From an uncultured Oscillospiraceae bacterium (lineage in GTDB: Bacteria; Bacillota; Clostridia; Oscillospirales; Oscillospiraceae), in contig CAKTPV010000007.1 of NCBI GenBank assembly GCA_934591815.1, positions 38,919-102,918 of the forward strand: DNA of 64,000 bases, written 5' to 3'. Under the pieces are notes generated by a model. That model was not told where the DNA came from. It saw only the letters and a list, made by a program, of their open reading frames with translations, and made no database searches. Position numbers and translations under genes: made by a program. The number at the start of each line of letters is the position of its first letter. Within the stretch, counting starts at the first letter, position 1. Positions 48,001 through 53,990 of this stretch are shown one piece after another.

Positions 48001-49301
48001 GCCGGTGCGTAGCAGGCGTCCTCCGTACCGGCGTTGGGATCCGTCGCCAGCAGGTAGTAGGTACCCTCCTTCTCAAACGTATAGGTGTAGCTGCTGCCGT
48101 CGCCGCTGTGTGCCGCGACCTCGCCCACCTCCTGCCAGTCGGCGTCATAGACCTTCACGGTCAGGCCGGTGATGGGCTCAAAGCTCTCCGTGCCGCCGTC
48201 CGCCACAGAGCGCGTGTCGTACTTCTGGGTCTGGACGGTCAGGCTGCCGCCGGGTCTGACGGCGTAGCTGTCCCGATCGAAGGCAGCAAAGGCGCCGCTT
48301 TGCCAGAAGCTCCAGTTGCTGAACATGGCCACGTCGATGGTGTCCCCGTCAGACAGCAGCACATAATCCGCCGTGGCGCCCCAGCCGGCGCTCATCAGTG
48401 GGTACACATGGTTGCGGTAGTACATGAGGTTCTCGTCGTGACCCCAGAACTGCTGCATATACATGGACGTGGCGCTGCCGGTGATGTTCAGCGCCAGACT
48501 GCTGTCGTCATACGGCTGACCGCCGGTCATGTCGGTGACGCCCACGCCGCCGTCGTGGCCCCTGATGATCTCGTCACCATTGATGACCTGCTCCGGCGTA
48601 AGGCCCAGATAGTACACACCCAGCAGGTAGAGGTACAGGTGCAGAGCGGTAGGGCGCTTTACCACCTGATCGTCCACATAGCCGCCCTGTCCGTTCTCCG
48701 TATGGTAGCGGTAGAATTCGGACAGATCCTGCTTGTCCAGATCGAAGTAGGGCACGTCCAGCTCCAGATGGGACAGCACCGTGCCTTCGTTGCCCACCAG
48801 CGGGATGCCGTCGTGGGAAACGGTGACATAGACCTTTACGGAGGCGGCGTCCGTCTCATCGTAGCCGTACTGGGCTGCATCGCCGTCGGCCGCCTCGTTC
48901 ACCGTAATGGTGAGCTGCACGGACGCCGCAGCCTTCTCCGCACAGGTGGCGGTGATGGTGGGCGTGTATGTACCCGCAGTCGGGTTGGTGAAGGACAGGA
49001 TGGCTCTGCCGTCCTTGTCAGTGGTCACCTTGGTCTGCGTACCGTAGTCGCCGCCGTCCAGCGTGTAGGTCAGCCCATGGCTGCCGCTGTCCTGAAACAG
49101 CTCATCCAGTTGGACGGTCAGCAGGCCGCCTGCGGCCACCTCATACGCGGTCTTGGCGCCGTCCTTCACGGTCACGCAGGCTGCCGCGCCGCCGGACACA
49201 TCCGACGTGGCGAACACCGTCTGCGGCACCAGAGACAGGCACAGCACCAGACTCAACAGCATGGCCAATACACGGTTGGTCATGCTTCTTTTATGGTTCA
49301 T
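42015..49301 (-). CDS. Giant dockerin-bearing surface protein, first gene of the B12 operon
   Basis: This 2428-residue secreted protein has a signal peptide (RVLAMLLSLVLCLSLVPQTVF). A beta module (about 35-135) precedes a region at about 155-330 that looks like a divergent DUF4430 (VKVYVTVSHDG ... GWGATADYVLLSDGD). A BIG2 Ig-like domain (598-680) and a GLUG/beta-helix block (about 692-1045) follow. Several beta-sandwich modules come next, then a second GLUG block (about 2010-2270), an Ig-like module (KTAYLAGEDFDPAGM) shared with the other dockerin protein, and a C-terminal dockerin with calcium loops DVNNDGLVDDVD and DINGDGQVTAKD. Start ATG 49301 follows AGGAGG. It is the first gene behind the riboswitch. 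Its ligand is unknown. Confidence 0.8.
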   Translation of the reverse strand: MNHKRSMTNRVLAMLLSLVLCLSLVPQTVFATSDVSGGAAACVTVKDGAKTAYEVAAGGLLTVQLDELFQDSGSHGLTYTLDGGDYGTQTKVTTDKDGRAILSFTNPTAGTYTPTITATCAEKAAASVQLTITVNEAADGDAAQYGYDETDAASVKVYVTVSHDGIPLVGNEGTVLSHLELDVPYFDLDKQDLSEFYRYHTENGQGGYVDDQVVKRPTALHLYLYLLGVYYLGLTPEQVINGDEIIRGHDGGVGVTDMTGGQPYDDSSLALNITGSATSMYMQQFWGHDENLMYYRNHVYPLMSAGWGATADYVLLSDGDTIDVAMFSNWSFWQSGAFAAFDRDSYAVRPGGSLTVQTQKYDTRSVADGGTESFEPITGLTVKVYDADWQEVGEVAAHSGDGSSYTYTFEKEGTYYLLATDPNAGTEDACYAPATARVTVGGGAKPFDPNEYYKDFDFASISLDAEGTDYLYHIAESTMEVAHYSNPGEKKVYTVTVPKGTETVYVTYPADFAINIAAYCALFNADGEVDWSYYAGSDYAYTVTENGDGSHTLALPAAFLLEKGLYIAAEDNDNNYEYFNCFGFVVGDNTKPGGGTGEVAVTGVTLSHSELTVDRNGTAQLTAAVEPANATNQKVTWRSGAPAVAQVDRSGLVTGIAEGTALITVTTDDGAFMAKCTVTVTDVNKPAQAEDGYYEIATAGQLKWFADEVNSGKPELNARLTADIDLSGVCRAATPWTPIGDQANNQDYRGTFDGQNHKITGLYLENKGSLANVSSYYTALFGLCDGAAIKNVSVYGEAKAITRYVAGIVGRACGISTKRTCTIENCHNYVTLTGEPTNDQIYGHAGVVASAQDTVIRGCSNSADITGYQGYTGGIVAVASHGTTTIENCWNTGAILLRGWHHQFRGVGGIVGNASAEVNITNCYNTGAISFYYKTQKIQQAAGGIVGLAGESSHASTITLTNCYATGTVSGQYDDQARMGALVGEVADNEKTTLTANNCYYLDSAVQTSGASTATVTVKGTAFSAAEGLSAAALGDAYADSCPAPVLKGQTAAEHKDGNDDGVCDTCGKSDAPVPTRKEGYPAATEATVQTGMAYLLSDLQAGKIFAPVDGQTLNYKNYYYQRSTDGGQTWGAMQSFSEAMFGATTIQLTELEAGDYTYRFCASHDGKHFSKDTWTLTLHVEDAPRMNFTFYVSKDYTGGYPVIKLYSVKTDAQGSEVLGEELKDCFLYSSFTDTLPEGQEAYAPADGQLVDGYQMFYASLTAGRYAYRAFAKNAETGAYDVELGGMTLELPTDSNVDGGAGGGTNVYLQCNSFYVSSRKTDNTYFTAEEYHVQVDCPIMKTSCVMGTPYVRGNYAYYPTVLYAAGNACLYNTYAYPDIDGYIFTQAINQTFRAGSSAGTKGLTINTGVKLTVTVPAEAAFGLYFQWNNFNTTEVEPLGVTEGDDGWRISGDTKSADYFISKSSGNYTWRLSQPGHVTRAGWLSGLTADRELNLTASAATDRLSHDFSQLGTVTATRDEADLQVNLDPSGFEVLDGTTRVRAYRHWQIINSDAGNIMVEPDFHWNVMGDGDARIQTVNGGNTTANWADVTPGTKDSIITVYYDSVDVTEANPNAGTQAAGSHGGLYPATQPQRVGVIVVGGTGVTHGSADADVDFNMAHGVTTTRSMEWDYNYDTWYYEAGETDPALRFAVVKSTGSVMVEYAFVATNDAMVTSVSAFQTASAGEDGRYTVPLEAFNTAGNGMGGTVILRMTDESGVSYRLVRVAKVTITAENASHKGEDIMPGDQVKLTFSGMFRGVNKISGIFNPTLFKPTYHNGESKFDGTLGQYQRMDNSSVTVTIPEDLAFADGADTAVCVFTNGYTYGSMYSAANPFAFLYGMTDTGVGTNFNAVTVNYYMNHYADAAVTVYRKVFFNVALRISDDAGSVLDGVAVTITDNSGKVVEPGADGRFLLGYGTYLYTLRKDGYAVERGSFLLGSADADKVQDGVLTVMASMQTVGADPWDGAASTEPQKDDNGVYLISSAAELAWFAATDGKSSAKLTADIELAGYDWTPLKKFYGTFDGQGHVIRNLYINSSSYPAGLFGYLNEGAAVTRLGITGSVTCTNNRNAQAGGIAGYMYDKASITQCWSAVHVTSNKHAGGIAGYTATGAVITDCYATGTIRSSAANECYLGGICGSGFSNTAGATLTNCYSVGAVIGTDGNASYVGGLSPDKTAAHYVNSFYLTGTVSGESPKYGVTGLGTAKTAGELKALASELGDSFTADTKGLNSGYPILKWQAGAEPVLTGLKITAQPAKTAYLAGEDFDPAGMTVVAVYDDNTEVEIQDYTMENDKALKAETTAVTVKYGDFSAEQPITVAQKYAKGDVNNDGLVDDVDAALVYAFANGKLTADLSQQDAADINGDGQVTAKDAEIIYAFYLGELTSLTANN

Positions 49302-49393
49302 GTGATCTCCTCCTTATCAGGATTTTCTCTATCTCTAACGCATACGCGGAAAAAGGAGTAAGGCTCCCTTGGCCAATGCGGCGGAGGTATGTC

Positions 49394-49452
49394 CTTTCCA
49401 TAAAAAGAGAGGAGGCGGAAGAGGCTTTCGCCTCTCCCGCCCTTATGGAAAG
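49394..49452 (-). terminator. Second leader hairpin, terminator-like
   Basis: An inner 12-bp stem (49414-49425 with 49430-49441) is closed by a GAAA tetraloop on the minus strand and followed by a CT-rich stretch with TTTTT. An outer 10-bp stem (49394-49403 with 49443-49452) encloses it. It lies about 95 bases before the first gene. It may be a second attenuator or a readthrough checkpoint after the riboswitch terminator. Confidence 0.6.
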
Positions 49453-49552
49453 CAGACGGCTGGAAAAACCGTCTCGACTTGACTTATCACATGCAGAAAA
49501 AACGCCGGTCCCCCTCCGTTCCGCGGAGAATGACCAGCGGGATCTGCGACAG

Positions 49553-49592
49553 AAAAAGCACCGGCGTTTTCCCATACGGGAAACGTCGGCGC
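49553..49592 (-). terminator. Riboswitch expression platform: intrinsic terminator
   Basis: A strong hairpin (49558-49592, a stem of about 15 bp with one mismatch and one bulge) is followed directly by TTTTT on the minus strand. It stands about 50 bases after the aptamer and 250 before the first gene, as expected for B12-induced premature termination. Confidence 0.75.
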
Positions 49593-49639
49593 ACACCCCT
49601 GCCTATCCATACACCACGGAGAGAGCGCCCGCTGTTGGC

Positions 49640-49850
49640 GATCCTCTGCTATGTAAGTCTTCTGACTCGCGCCGTGGAGAGCTCTCTCCTCGTTCGTGAC
49701 CTGTCTTCTCACAGACATGACGTCTGCAATGACGGACTTTCGTCCCAGCGGCTCACGCCGCCTCGGTACGTTCTTGCGCTTACAGTGCCGTTCGCGTGGG
49801 GCCTTGCACCCCGTTCCTTTGAAGCCGCCGCCTGACCCCTATCGGAGTCG
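49640..49850 (-). ncRNA. Cobalamin (B12) riboswitch
   Basis: Read on the minus strand, the leader shows the order of conserved segments of the cobalamin aptamer. These are GATAGGGGTC near the 5' end, AAGGAACGGGGTGCAAGGCCCC in the middle (GGTGCAAG at 49803-49810), GGCACTGTAAG at 49779-49789, GTCATTGCAGACG, and the B12 box AGTCAGAAGACTTAC at 49653-49667. Cobalamin riboswitches normally switch genes off when adenosyl- or another cobalamin is plentiful. A covariance-model search against the cobalamin family would settle the exact ends. Confidence 0.85.
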
Positions 49851-49900
49851 TTGCGGCAAGCGGCTGCACAGCATCTTTGGATCTTGTATTTAATTGGCCT

Positions 49901-49914
49901 GCGGCTTTCGCCGC
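49901..49914 (-). other. 5'-end hairpin of the leader RNA
   Basis: GCGGC-GAAA-GCCGC, a 5-bp stem with a GNRA loop, falls within the first bases of the predicted transcript and may protect its 5' end. Confidence 0.5.
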
Positions 49915-49922
49915 TGCATATC

Positions 49923-49951
49923 ATTATATGTTGGAAAAAACAGGATGTCAA
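49923..49951 (-). promoter_or_regulatory. Perfect consensus promoter of the B12 operon
   Basis: On the minus strand TTGACA (49946-49951), exactly 17 bp, TATAAT (49923-49928). Transcription would begin near 49916, about 65 bases before the aptamer and 615 bases before the first start codon. Such a strong promoter suggests heavy expression when the riboswitch allows it. Confidence 0.9.
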
Positions 49952-49991
49952 CAAAAACGTGCATTCTCCCCAGCACAAAATTTTCCCCGGC

Positions 49992-50025
49992 AAAAAAACG
50001 CCCCGCCGCCTCGTGCGGCAGGGCG
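49992..50025 (-). terminator. Terminator of the acetyltransferase gene
   Basis: An 11-bp GC-rich stem (49999-50009 with 50015-50025, one G-T pair) is followed by seven T on the minus strand, insulating the B12 operon from the upstream gene. Confidence 0.85.
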
Positions 50026-50037
50026 CTTTCGATCTGC

Positions 50038-51324
50038 TCAATAGTCGGCGTTGAGCCACGGCTTCTGCCCCCAGTGCAGCAGCCGTGCCAGCTCCATGGC
50101 CTTTTCCCCGTCGTCGGCGGAGGCAGCGCCCAGCCGCAGCAGCCCCTCCAGGCCACAGGAGCCCATCAGCAGCGATGCCAGATCCCCCTGCCGGCAGTCG
50201 ACGGTCACATCCGCCGCCGCGTCCGGTACAGCTACCGTCCAGTGTCCCGCCGCAAAGGTGAGGCGCAGGCAGCGCTGCCCGCCCGCCAGCTCGTCCCGGT
50301 AGCGGAACGCCGCCGTCAGCGTCCCCGCCGGGAACGGGCGGTAGGCGGTTTTTTCCACAAAACGCTGGCCGTCCACCAGCTTGAACATCGTGCCTACGGC
50401 GGACACGTTGGTCTGCAAAAAGCCGTAGTCGATGTAGTTCTTCGACACGTCCTGCGGGTCGTCCAGCAGGTGGTGGAAGTCCTCCTCTCCGGTACGCAGG
50501 CACACGGTCTGCGCCAGATCCTCCTGCATCCGCAGGCCGCCCAGCAGCGCCCGCAGCACGCTACCGTTCTCATAGGCCAGCTCCTCTACACTGAGGCGGT
50601 TCTGGGTGTAGTTAACGTCGCTGGCGCTCTCAAAGCGGTACGCCGCGTAGCCCCGCAGCGTGCCGCCGTCGTCGTACCAGCCCATGCGCCGCACCTGTAT
50701 ATCGGCTCTGGCGGCCCGCACCTCCTCATCGAATTTCTCCACCATACCGTGGTTTTTCGCCGCAAAGCGGCGCTGACATTCCAGCACGGCGTCAAAATCC
50801 TCCGGCTGCAAAAGCCGCAGATGCCGCCGCGCCTCCTCATCCGGCCCCGGCAGCGCCGCTGTCGGCAGATGGTATTCGTACAGCTTCCCGGCGAAGCCGT
50901 AGCCCATCCGGCGGTAGAAGTCGATGCGGAACGGCAGCAGCAGCGTCAGCAGCGCGCCGTTTTCCCGGGCATAGTCCTCGAAATACCGCACCATGGCCAG
51001 CGCCGCACCCTTTTTCTTGTGGAGCGGATGCACCTCCAGCGCCATCAGGCCGCAGGCTGGCTGCATCTGCCCGAAGAAGTTCATAGAGAACAGGATGAGC
51101 TTCATGGTACCGATGAGCGTATCGTCCTCGAAAAGCCCCACTGTGCGGGTCTGGCTGTCCTCCCGCAGTTCCAGAAGGTGCTTCTCCCGGTAGTGCCGCC
51201 GGCACCCGGCGTCCAGCGCCTTGTACGCCGGATAGGCGTTCAGGTAGATATCCAGATAGGCCTCGATGTCGCCCTCCGTCAGAGGCCGGAACGCCCACTT
51301 GCGGGCAGCTTTCTCGTTGCGCAT
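50038..51324 (-). CDS. GNAT / Eis-like N-acetyltransferase
   Basis: This 428-residue protein has the Eis-type layout: an N-terminal GNAT domain (FRPLTEGDIEAYLDIYLNAY; acetyl-CoA loop region HPLHKKKGAALAMVRYF), a second GNAT-fold region (about 180-310) and a C-terminal sterol-carrier-like domain (RCLRLTFAAGHWTVAVPDAA). Eis enzymes acetylate amines, including aminoglycosides in mycobacteria; the native substrate here is unknown. The ATG at 51324 follows AAGGAG. It is monocistronic with its own promoter and terminator. Confidence 0.8.
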   Translation of the reverse strand: MRNEKAARKWAFRPLTEGDIEAYLDIYLNAYPAYKALDAGCRRHYREKHLLELREDSQTRTVGLFEDDTLIGTMKLILFSMNFFGQMQPACGLMALEVHPLHKKKGAALAMVRYFEDYARENGALLTLLLPFRIDFYRRMGYGFAGKLYEYHLPTAALPGPDEEARRHLRLLQPEDFDAVLECQRRFAAKNHGMVEKFDEEVRAARADIQVRRMGWYDDGGTLRGYAAYRFESASDVNYTQNRLSVEELAYENGSVLRALLGGLRMQEDLAQTVCLRTGEEDFHHLLDDPQDVSKNYIDYGFLQTNVSAVGTMFKLVDGQRFVEKTAYRPFPAGTLTAAFRYRDELAGGQRCLRLTFAAGHWTVAVPDAAADVTVDCRQGDLASLLMGSCGLEGLLRLGAASADDGEKAMELARLLHWGQKPWLNADY

Positions 51325-51360
51325 AAGCCGTACTCCTTTCGCCGCGTACCGCGTACCACG

Positions 51361-51389
51361 ATTATACCGCCATTCCCGCCGCTTGGCAA
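51361..51389 (-). promoter_or_regulatory. Promoter of the acetyltransferase gene
   Basis: On the minus strand TTGCCA (51384-51389), 17 bp, TATAAT (51361-51366). Confidence 0.8.
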
Positions 51390-51464
51390 CAGAAATGCCG
51401 GTACTGGAACGGCGTTTGGCGGCATACAATGGCACTAAAAAACCGAAAGGGGCGCGGATGCGAT

Positions 51465-52241
51465 ATGAAAAGGGTAAAGGTATTCCTGCTGCGGCGTTGG
51501 TACATGGTGGGAGGCGCGGCGCTGGTGCTGGCGGCGGCGATCTTCTATGTGGTGAGCTATCCGGCCTCCGTCAGCACCGCCGCCTCCGCGCGGCAGCTCC
51601 CCATCTATTCCGTAGAGCGAAGCCAGCGGGTCTGTGCCATCAGCTTCGACGCCGCGTGGGGCAACGAGGACACCCAGACGCTCATCGACATTCTGGAGAA
51701 ATTCCACGTCAAGACCACCTTCTTTGTGGTGGGTGACTGGGCGGAGAAGTACCCGGAATCGGTGAAGGCGCTGCATGACGCAGGCCACGAGGTGATGAGC
51801 CACTCCAACCACCACGACCATTTCAACAGTCTCTCCGCCGATCAGATCGTCGCGGATGTCACCGCCAGCAACGAGCGCATCGCCGCCGCCAGCGGCGTGA
51901 CGCCCACGCTGATCCGCTGCCCCTACGGAGAGTACGACGACCACGTTATCTCTGCCATCCGCTCCATGGGCATGGAGCCCATTCAGTGGGATGTGGACTC
52001 CCTCGATTGGAAGGATTACGACGCGGACACCATCTGCCGGCGGGTGACCTCCAAGGTACAGCCGGGGAGCATCGTGCTGTTCCACAACGCCGCCCTCCAC
52101 ACGCCGGAGGCGCTGCCCACTATCCTCACCTGCCTCATCAACGACGGCTACACCGTCCTCCCCGTCTCCCAGCTCATTCTGTCCCCGCCCTACACCATCG
52201 ACCACACCGGCCGGCAGTTCCCGGCAGAGGAATTGTCTTAA
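51465..52241 (+). CDS. Polysaccharide deacetylase, PdaB-like
   Basis: This 258-residue protein has an N-terminal membrane helix (about 12-32) and an outer NodB domain. The motif SFDAAWGNEDT (60-70) is typical of the sporulation PdaB-like group. It is followed by the metal-binding HSNHHDH (113-119), RCPYGEYDD (151-159) and a closing LFHN instead of the usual LHD. It probably deacetylates peptidoglycan or another N-acetylated polymer during cortex or wall formation. I use ATG 51465; an in-frame ATG at 51429 overlaps a likely -10 box (TACAAT, 51425-51430) and has no ribosome-binding site. Confidence 0.83.
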   Translation: MKRVKVFLLRRWYMVGGAALVLAAAIFYVVSYPASVSTAASARQLPIYSVERSQRVCAISFDAAWGNEDTQTLIDILEKFHVKTTFFVVGDWAEKYPESVKALHDAGHEVMSHSNHHDHFNSLSADQIVADVTASNERIAAASGVTPTLIRCPYGEYDDHVISAIRSMGMEPIQWDVDSLDWKDYDADTICRRVTSKVQPGSIVLFHNAALHTPEALPTILTCLINDGYTVLPVSQLILSPPYTIDHTGRQFPAEELS

Positions 52242-52280
52242 GAGCGGCGGGATAGGCTTATGTTTTACAAAAGTCATCAT

Positions 52281-52315
52281 AAAAGCGCGTGCGATACTCG
52301 CACGCGCTTTTCTGG
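52281..52315 (+). terminator. Terminator of the deacetylase gene
   Basis: A perfect 14-bp stem (52281-52294 with 52298-52311) has a 3-base loop and A/T-rich flanks. Confidence 0.8.
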
Positions 52316-52319
52316 TAAA

Positions 52320-52520
52320 CACGGAGGTCTATAACCGTACTTCGACCTCCGGGAAAAGTTTTTTCACACTGCCGCAACCGTGGATGTCTAATGCCTGCTA
52401 CACTGAACAGGGGCCGCATAACCAATAACAAAAAGAATAACCCGCCTCCCTCGCAACATTGAACACGGTGGGAGGTCATTGCGTTTCATAAAAAGGTGCA
52501 GACAGCGTGACGGAACGGTA
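52320..52520. other. Intergenic stretch with weak hairpins and a possible gene remnant
   Basis: No convincing gene is seen. A short minus-strand run ending at 52329 reads as a plausible protein tail (HGCGSVKKLFPEVEVRL, stop), but an in-frame stop cuts it off about 25 codons upstream. It may be the relic of a lost gene. A small hairpin (52322-52329 with 52344-52351) overlaps it. Confidence 0.3.
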
Positions 52521-53030
52521 TTACTCCGCCAGTTCGAAGGTGTCCCGCTGGTTCACGGCGTCCAGCGCCAGCTGCGCGCGGGACAACGTATCGGCGGTCT
52601 TTTCATAGTCCGCCTCCACCGCCGCCAGATCGTAGTTGGCATAGGTGTAGTCGATGATGTTGGACTGTCGTCCATACTGCTCCTCTACCCGCTCCTTGGG
52701 CAGCCGCGCCTTCATATCCGCCAGCTTGTTCTTTCGCTGGGTGAGCTGGGGGATATAGACCAGCATCTCGTCGATGGTCATGTGGAAGCCGGGGATAACA
52801 TGGGTGGCGTTGAACACATTGATGGCGTGCTTTACCTTGCGGATCCGCTGCTCCAGCTCCGCCAGCCGGTTCTGGGTGTCGGCATAATCGTAGGCGGGGC
52901 GCACGGACTCCACATCCTCGCCCATGGCGGCGCGGAAATCCTTGCTGCGGCTCTCTCTATCCAGCAGGGCGGCGTGCTCGTCGTTCAGCTTTTTCAGCAG
53001 CTTGTTGGCCTGTGCAGAGGTGTATGTCAT
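52521..53030 (-). CDS. DIP1984-like helical protein
   Basis: This 169-residue soluble protein is almost wholly helical and matches the DIP1984 family, known from a structural-genomics structure but without an assigned function. Coiled-coil segments occur at about 1-25 and 55-120, and a conserved TYANYDLAAVEADYEKT stretch lies near the C-terminus. ATG 53030 follows AAAGGA. It is monocistronic with a promoter at 53069-53097. Confidence 0.75.
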   Translation of the reverse strand: MTYTSAQANKLLKKLNDEHAALLDRESRSKDFRAAMGEDVESVRPAYDYADTQNRLAELEQRIRKVKHAINVFNATHVIPGFHMTIDEMLVYIPQLTQRKNKLADMKARLPKERVEEQYGRQSNIIDYTYANYDLAAVEADYEKTADTLSRAQLALDAVNQRDTFELAE

Positions 53031-53068
53031 AGTCGTTCGTCCTTTCTCTTTTGTAAATTCCCGCTCCT

Positions 53069-53097
53069 ATTGTACAGGATTCTGCGGCGCAAGTCCA
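53069..53097 (-). promoter_or_regulatory. Promoter of the DIP1984-like gene
   Basis: On the minus strand TGGACT (53092-53097), 17 bp, TACAAT (53069-53074). Confidence 0.55.
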
Positions 53098-53139
53098 GCA
53101 AATTACCGTTCTTTTTCAGGTGCCGTCCATGAATGTCCC

Positions 53140-53169
53140 TTGCATTCCCCCTTGAAAATGGTGTATGCT
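53140..53169 (+). promoter_or_regulatory. Promoter of nagB-ROK
   Basis: TTGCAT (53140-53145), 18 bp, TATGCT (53164-53169), 67 bases before nagB. No clear operator repeat is visible. Confidence 0.5.
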
Positions 53170-53235
53170 ATCGGCAAATAACACACGCCGCACCGGTCGA
53201 CCGGCGGGCGTTTCCGACAGCAAAGGAGAAAAGCT

Positions 53236-53976
53236 ATGCTGCATCTGAACATCTGCAAGGCGGAAAACGCCGAAGAGGCGGCTCGTCTGGCGGCAGACCG
53301 TTTTCAGGAACTGCTCTGCACCAAGCCTGCCTGTGTGCTGGGTCTGGCCACCGGCTCCACTCCCATCCCCCTGTACCGGGAACTGATCGCCCGGGAGCAG
53401 GCGGGGCGCATCGACTTCTCCCGCGTGCGCTCCGTGAATCTGGACGAGTACAAGGGACTTGCCCCCGACCATCCTCAGAGCTACCGCCGCTTCATGCAGG
53501 AGAACCTGTTCGACCACATCTCCATCCGTCCGGAGAACACCTATGTGCCGGACGGTCTGGCCACGGATGTGGACGCTATGTGCAGCGCCTACGAGCGCAC
53601 CATCGAGGATCTGGGCGGCGTGGACTTGCAGCTGCTGGGGCTGGGACACGACGGACACATTGGCTTCAACGAGCCCTGCGGCCATTTCCCCGTCTGCACC
53701 CACGAGACGGCGCTGACGGAGATCACCCGGCAGGCCAACACCCGCTTCTTTGCCAGCGCCGCAGAGGTGCCCACCGCCGCCTATACCATGGGCGTGGGTA
53801 CGGTGATGGCCGCCCGAAAGATCCTGATGATCGTCACCGGCGCGGACAAATCGGACATTCTCCACAAGGCGTTCTTCGGCCCGGTGACGCCGTGGGTCCC
53901 CGCGTCCATTTTGCAGTTCCACCCCGATGTGACACTGATCTGTGACCGCGCCGCATGGGACGGCGTCGGACGCTGA
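53236..53976 (+). CDS. nagB: Glucosamine-6-phosphate deaminase
   Basis: This 246-residue enzyme converts glucosamine-6-phosphate to fructose-6-phosphate and ammonia. GLATGSTPIPLY (36-47) binds phosphate, NLDEYKGL (68-75) carries the general base D70, and GLGHDGHIGFNEP (135-147) is the active-site loop. It is the short, non-allosteric Firmicute form. ATG 53236 follows AAGGAG. It is followed after 14 bases by a ROK-family gene, together suggesting amino-sugar use. nagA is not in the window. Confidence 0.95.
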   Translation: MLHLNICKAENAEEAARLAADRFQELLCTKPACVLGLATGSTPIPLYRELIAREQAGRIDFSRVRSVNLDEYKGLAPDHPQSYRRFMQENLFDHISIRPENTYVPDGLATDVDAMCSAYERTIEDLGGVDLQLLGLGHDGHIGFNEPCGHFPVCTHETALTEITRQANTRFFASAAEVPTAAYTMGVGTVMAARKILMIVTGADKSDILHKAFFGPVTPWVPASILQFHPDVTLICDRAAWDGVGR

Positions 53977-53990
53977 AGGGAGCAGCCGCT

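Noticed and set aside
21051..49301. Interpreting the cohesin/dockerin operon as a cellulosome
   Set aside because: No glycoside hydrolase, carbohydrate-binding module or carbohydrate esterase is present, and the B12 riboswitch points to another substrate.
39447..49361. A 3304-codon open frame on the plus strand opposite the dockerin and cohesin genes
   Set aside because: It is the antisense shadow of GC-rich coding sequence: it has no signal peptide, no domain pattern and biased His/Gly/Val composition, and the minus-strand products carry clear domains.
52258..52479. A 73-codon minus-strand frame after the deacetylase
   Set aside because: It has no ribosome-binding site and spans the deacetylase terminator hairpin; at most a different frame here holds a gene relic.
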